NCBI GenBank assembly: GCA_020718785.1
Contig: DYRK01000180.1
Span: 3,167-10,047 of the forward strand
Length of the DNA: 6,881 nucleotides
Direction: 5' to 3'
Origin: Desulfatirhabdium butyrativorans
Lineage (GTDB): Bacteria > Desulfobacterota > Desulfobacteria > Desulfobacterales > DYRK01
The translations under genes were made by a program, and so were the position numbers. The notes beneath the pieces are model-generated. The model was not told the DNA's origin, did not search any database, and saw nothing but the letters and a program-made list of their open reading frames with translations. Shown here one piece after another: positions 5,836-6,881 of the stretch (position 1 is its first letter; each line of letters starts with the position of its first letter).

Positions 5836-6786
5836 TTATTGCTGCATGACATTCCTGTAGAAATCGTTGTAAGAAGGCACCTCCCTGATCATTTTCAGAG
5901 ATTTCAGCATCTCTGCCACACTTTCAAAATCATCTTTTTTCAGCACAGTGCTTTCCGGGTCAATCAGTTTCTCCACGACATAAAGCATCCACCCCTGTTT
6001 CTCAGGCGTTGTCTTGAAAGTGGTCCGGTTGGCAATCTCGGTGATGTAGCGGACACTTTCTTCTTTATGCTCAAATGCGTACTTCCATCCTTTAATGGTT
6101 GCGGCAACAACTTTTTTGCAGATTTCCGGGTTTGCTTTGAGGAAGTCTTCACGGACATAAAGACCGTCTTCGGGCAGATTAATTCCCAGTTCTGCAAAGT
6201 CAAAGACAATCAGGTCGTTCTCTTTGAGACCGGTTTCCAGCAACTGATAATATTCATTGTAGCGCATAGCCGAGGCTATATCAATTTTCCCGTTGAGAAA
6301 AGATTCCATGGTAAATCCCTGAGGAATAATTTTAATTCCGGGAATATTGTGCTTTTTGATCAGAACCCTCGGAACAACGCTGAAAACGCCGTCCCAGACC
6401 CCGAGGCTGTGTCCGCTGAAATCTCTTATTGTCTTGATCCCGCTTGATTTTTTTGCCAGCAGCATAAACGCGGGTTTCTGAAAAAACTGGGCAATCAGCA
6501 CAGGGTGTTTGGATGAATTGGCTTTCATAATAATTCCCGATGAGAGCCAGCCGGTCTCAAAATCTCCCCCTTTGTAGAGAAGATCACGCAGACTTCCGAC
6601 ATCAGGATCAATGGGTTTGACTTCCACATCAACGCCAGCTTCTTTATAAAAGCCTTTTTCAGCAGCCATGTAGTAGCCCGCAAACTGAGTCTGAGGAAGC
6701 CACTGGAGACGGACAGTATAAGCCGATGCCAGTGATGTGAAAAATAAAACAATTCCTGCTGTAAATACCATTCTTTTTTTTCTCAT
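5836..6786 (-). CDS. Secreted ABC transporter solute-binding protein, NMT1/THI5-like
   Basis: The 316-residue protein starts MRKKRMVFTAGIVLFFTSLASA, a Sec signal peptide with a basic start, hydrophobic core and ASA cleavage site after residue 22; no lipobox cysteine is seen, so it is probably a free periplasmic protein. The mature part opens with VRLQWLPQTQFAGYYMAAEK, then GFYKEAGVDVEV (45-56), the hallmark of the NMT1/THI5-like periplasmic-binding fold. Relatives bind thiamine pyrimidine precursors (ThiY), sulfonates/taurine or nitrate; the LQWLPQ-QFAGYY signature is closest to the ThiY side, but the ligand cannot be set from sequence. The start at 6786 is chosen because AAAGGAG lies 8 bases upstream and the signal peptide begins there; longer in-frame versions add an unlikely 29-residue tail read through a palindrome. 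No permease or ATPase gene is in the window; since nrdG converges on it, partners could only lie to the right or elsewhere. Confidence 0.88.
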   Translation of the reverse strand: MRKKRMVFTAGIVLFFTSLASAYTVRLQWLPQTQFAGYYMAAEKGFYKEAGVDVEVKPIDPDVGSLRDLLYKGGDFETGWLSSGIIMKANSSKHPVLIAQFFQKPAFMLLAKKSSGIKTIRDFSGHSLGVWDGVFSVVPRVLIKKHNIPGIKIIPQGFTMESFLNGKIDIASAMRYNEYYQLLETGLKENDLIVFDFAELGINLPEDGLYVREDFLKANPEICKKVVAATIKGWKYAFEHKEESVRYITEIANRTTFKTTPEKQGWMLYVVEKLIDPESTVLKKDDFESVAEMLKSLKMIREVPSYNDFYRNVMQQ

Positions 6787-6791
6787 GACGA

Positions 6792-6801
6792 TACTCCTTT
6801 C
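6792..6801 (-). promoter_or_regulatory. Ribosome binding site of the solute-binding protein
   Basis: On the minus strand GAAAGGAGTA ends about 5 bases before the ATG at 6786, with AAAGGAG at ideal spacing. It supports the signal-peptide start over upstream in-frame starts such as 6873. Confidence 0.75.
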
Positions 6802-6842
6802 AATTTCAGGTGATAGGTATTGGTAACTCACGTTACGCATCT

Positions 6843-6868
6843 GTAGAACGGGTTTGAAACCCGTTCTG
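6843..6868. repeat. GTAG-headed palindrome upstream of the solute-binding-protein gene
   Basis: A perfect 11-bp inverted repeat, AGAACGGGTTT (6845-6855), one base, AAACCCGTTCT (6857-6867), is headed by GTAG (6843-6846). It matches the palindrome at 5785 almost base for base (GTAGAACGG-x-TTTG-x-AA-x-CCGTT). One differing stem position is a compensatory swap, G6852-C6860 here against C5794-G5802 there. Confidence 0.85.
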
Positions 6869-6881
6869 CTCAAGAGCCTGT

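Noticed and set aside
5742..5849. Small ORF (TTG start, 35 codons) after AAGGAGG at 5725-5731
   Set aside because: It is read through the palindrome and into the end of the convergent gene, with a weak start codon, and its peptide resembles nothing I recognise.
6787..6873. N-terminal extension of the solute-binding protein to 6873
   Set aside because: It would bury the signal peptide behind 29 residues read through a palindrome; the ribosome site at 6792-6801 supports the ATG at 6786.
6787..6881. Thiamine (TPP) riboswitch before the THI5-like gene
   Set aside because: The conserved TPP-riboswitch core was not seen in the 95 bases available; only a palindrome and a short GTAAC/GTTAC dyad are present.

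Overview
The window carries an anaerobic nucleotide-metabolism locus from what looks like a Gram-negative anaerobe or facultative anaerobe of moderate GC. Evidence for this is the class III (oxygen-sensitive) ribonucleotide reductase with its radical-SAM activase, NrdR boxes, a good sigma54-type promoter match, and an Sec-exported ABC solute-binding protein. A deltaproteobacterial (Desulfobacterota) origin would fit, but this is a judgement from protein style and is not proven by the sequence.

Layout. Positions 1-239 hold the N-terminal part of a small two-helix membrane protein on the minus strand, preceded by a sigma54-like promoter at 332-347. Positions 240-591 form a divergent regulatory region. 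On the plus side it has two NrdR boxes exactly 31 bp apart around a TTGACA/TATTAA promoter, then a strong Shine-Dalgarno that points to a GTG start at 592. Positions 592-4908 are nrdD, whose 1438-residue precursor is interrupted by three inteins. Intein 1 (420 aa) carries a LAGLIDADG homing endonuclease; inteins 2 (153 aa) and 3 (168 aa) are mini-inteins. Removing all three leaves a normal 697-residue NrdD with ATP cone, active-site cysteines, zinc site and glycyl-radical site. nrdG follows at 4978-5676 after a gap containing a palindrome. A structured intergenic region (5677-5835) separates it from a convergent gene for a secreted THI5/NMT1-type solute-binding protein (5836-6786, minus strand).

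How it works together. NrdG uses its [4Fe-4S] cluster and S-adenosylmethionine to place a glycyl radical on NrdD, which then reduces ribonucleoside triphosphates to dNTPs without oxygen. The NrdR boxes predict repression of nrdD-nrdG when dATP is high. NrdD can only become active after three protein-splicing reactions, because each intein sits in a conserved motif, and two of them directly precede conserved cysteines.

The most unusual points are the triple-intein reductase, the non-canonical first residues of intein 1 (Thr) and intein 3 (Pro), a 7-bp tandem repeat inside the homing-endonuclease domain, and three intergenic palindromes that each begin with GTAG, as REP elements mobilised by RAYT transposases do. 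No rRNA, tRNA, CRISPR array or insertion sequence was seen. Residue numbers for NrdD count from the GTG at 592.
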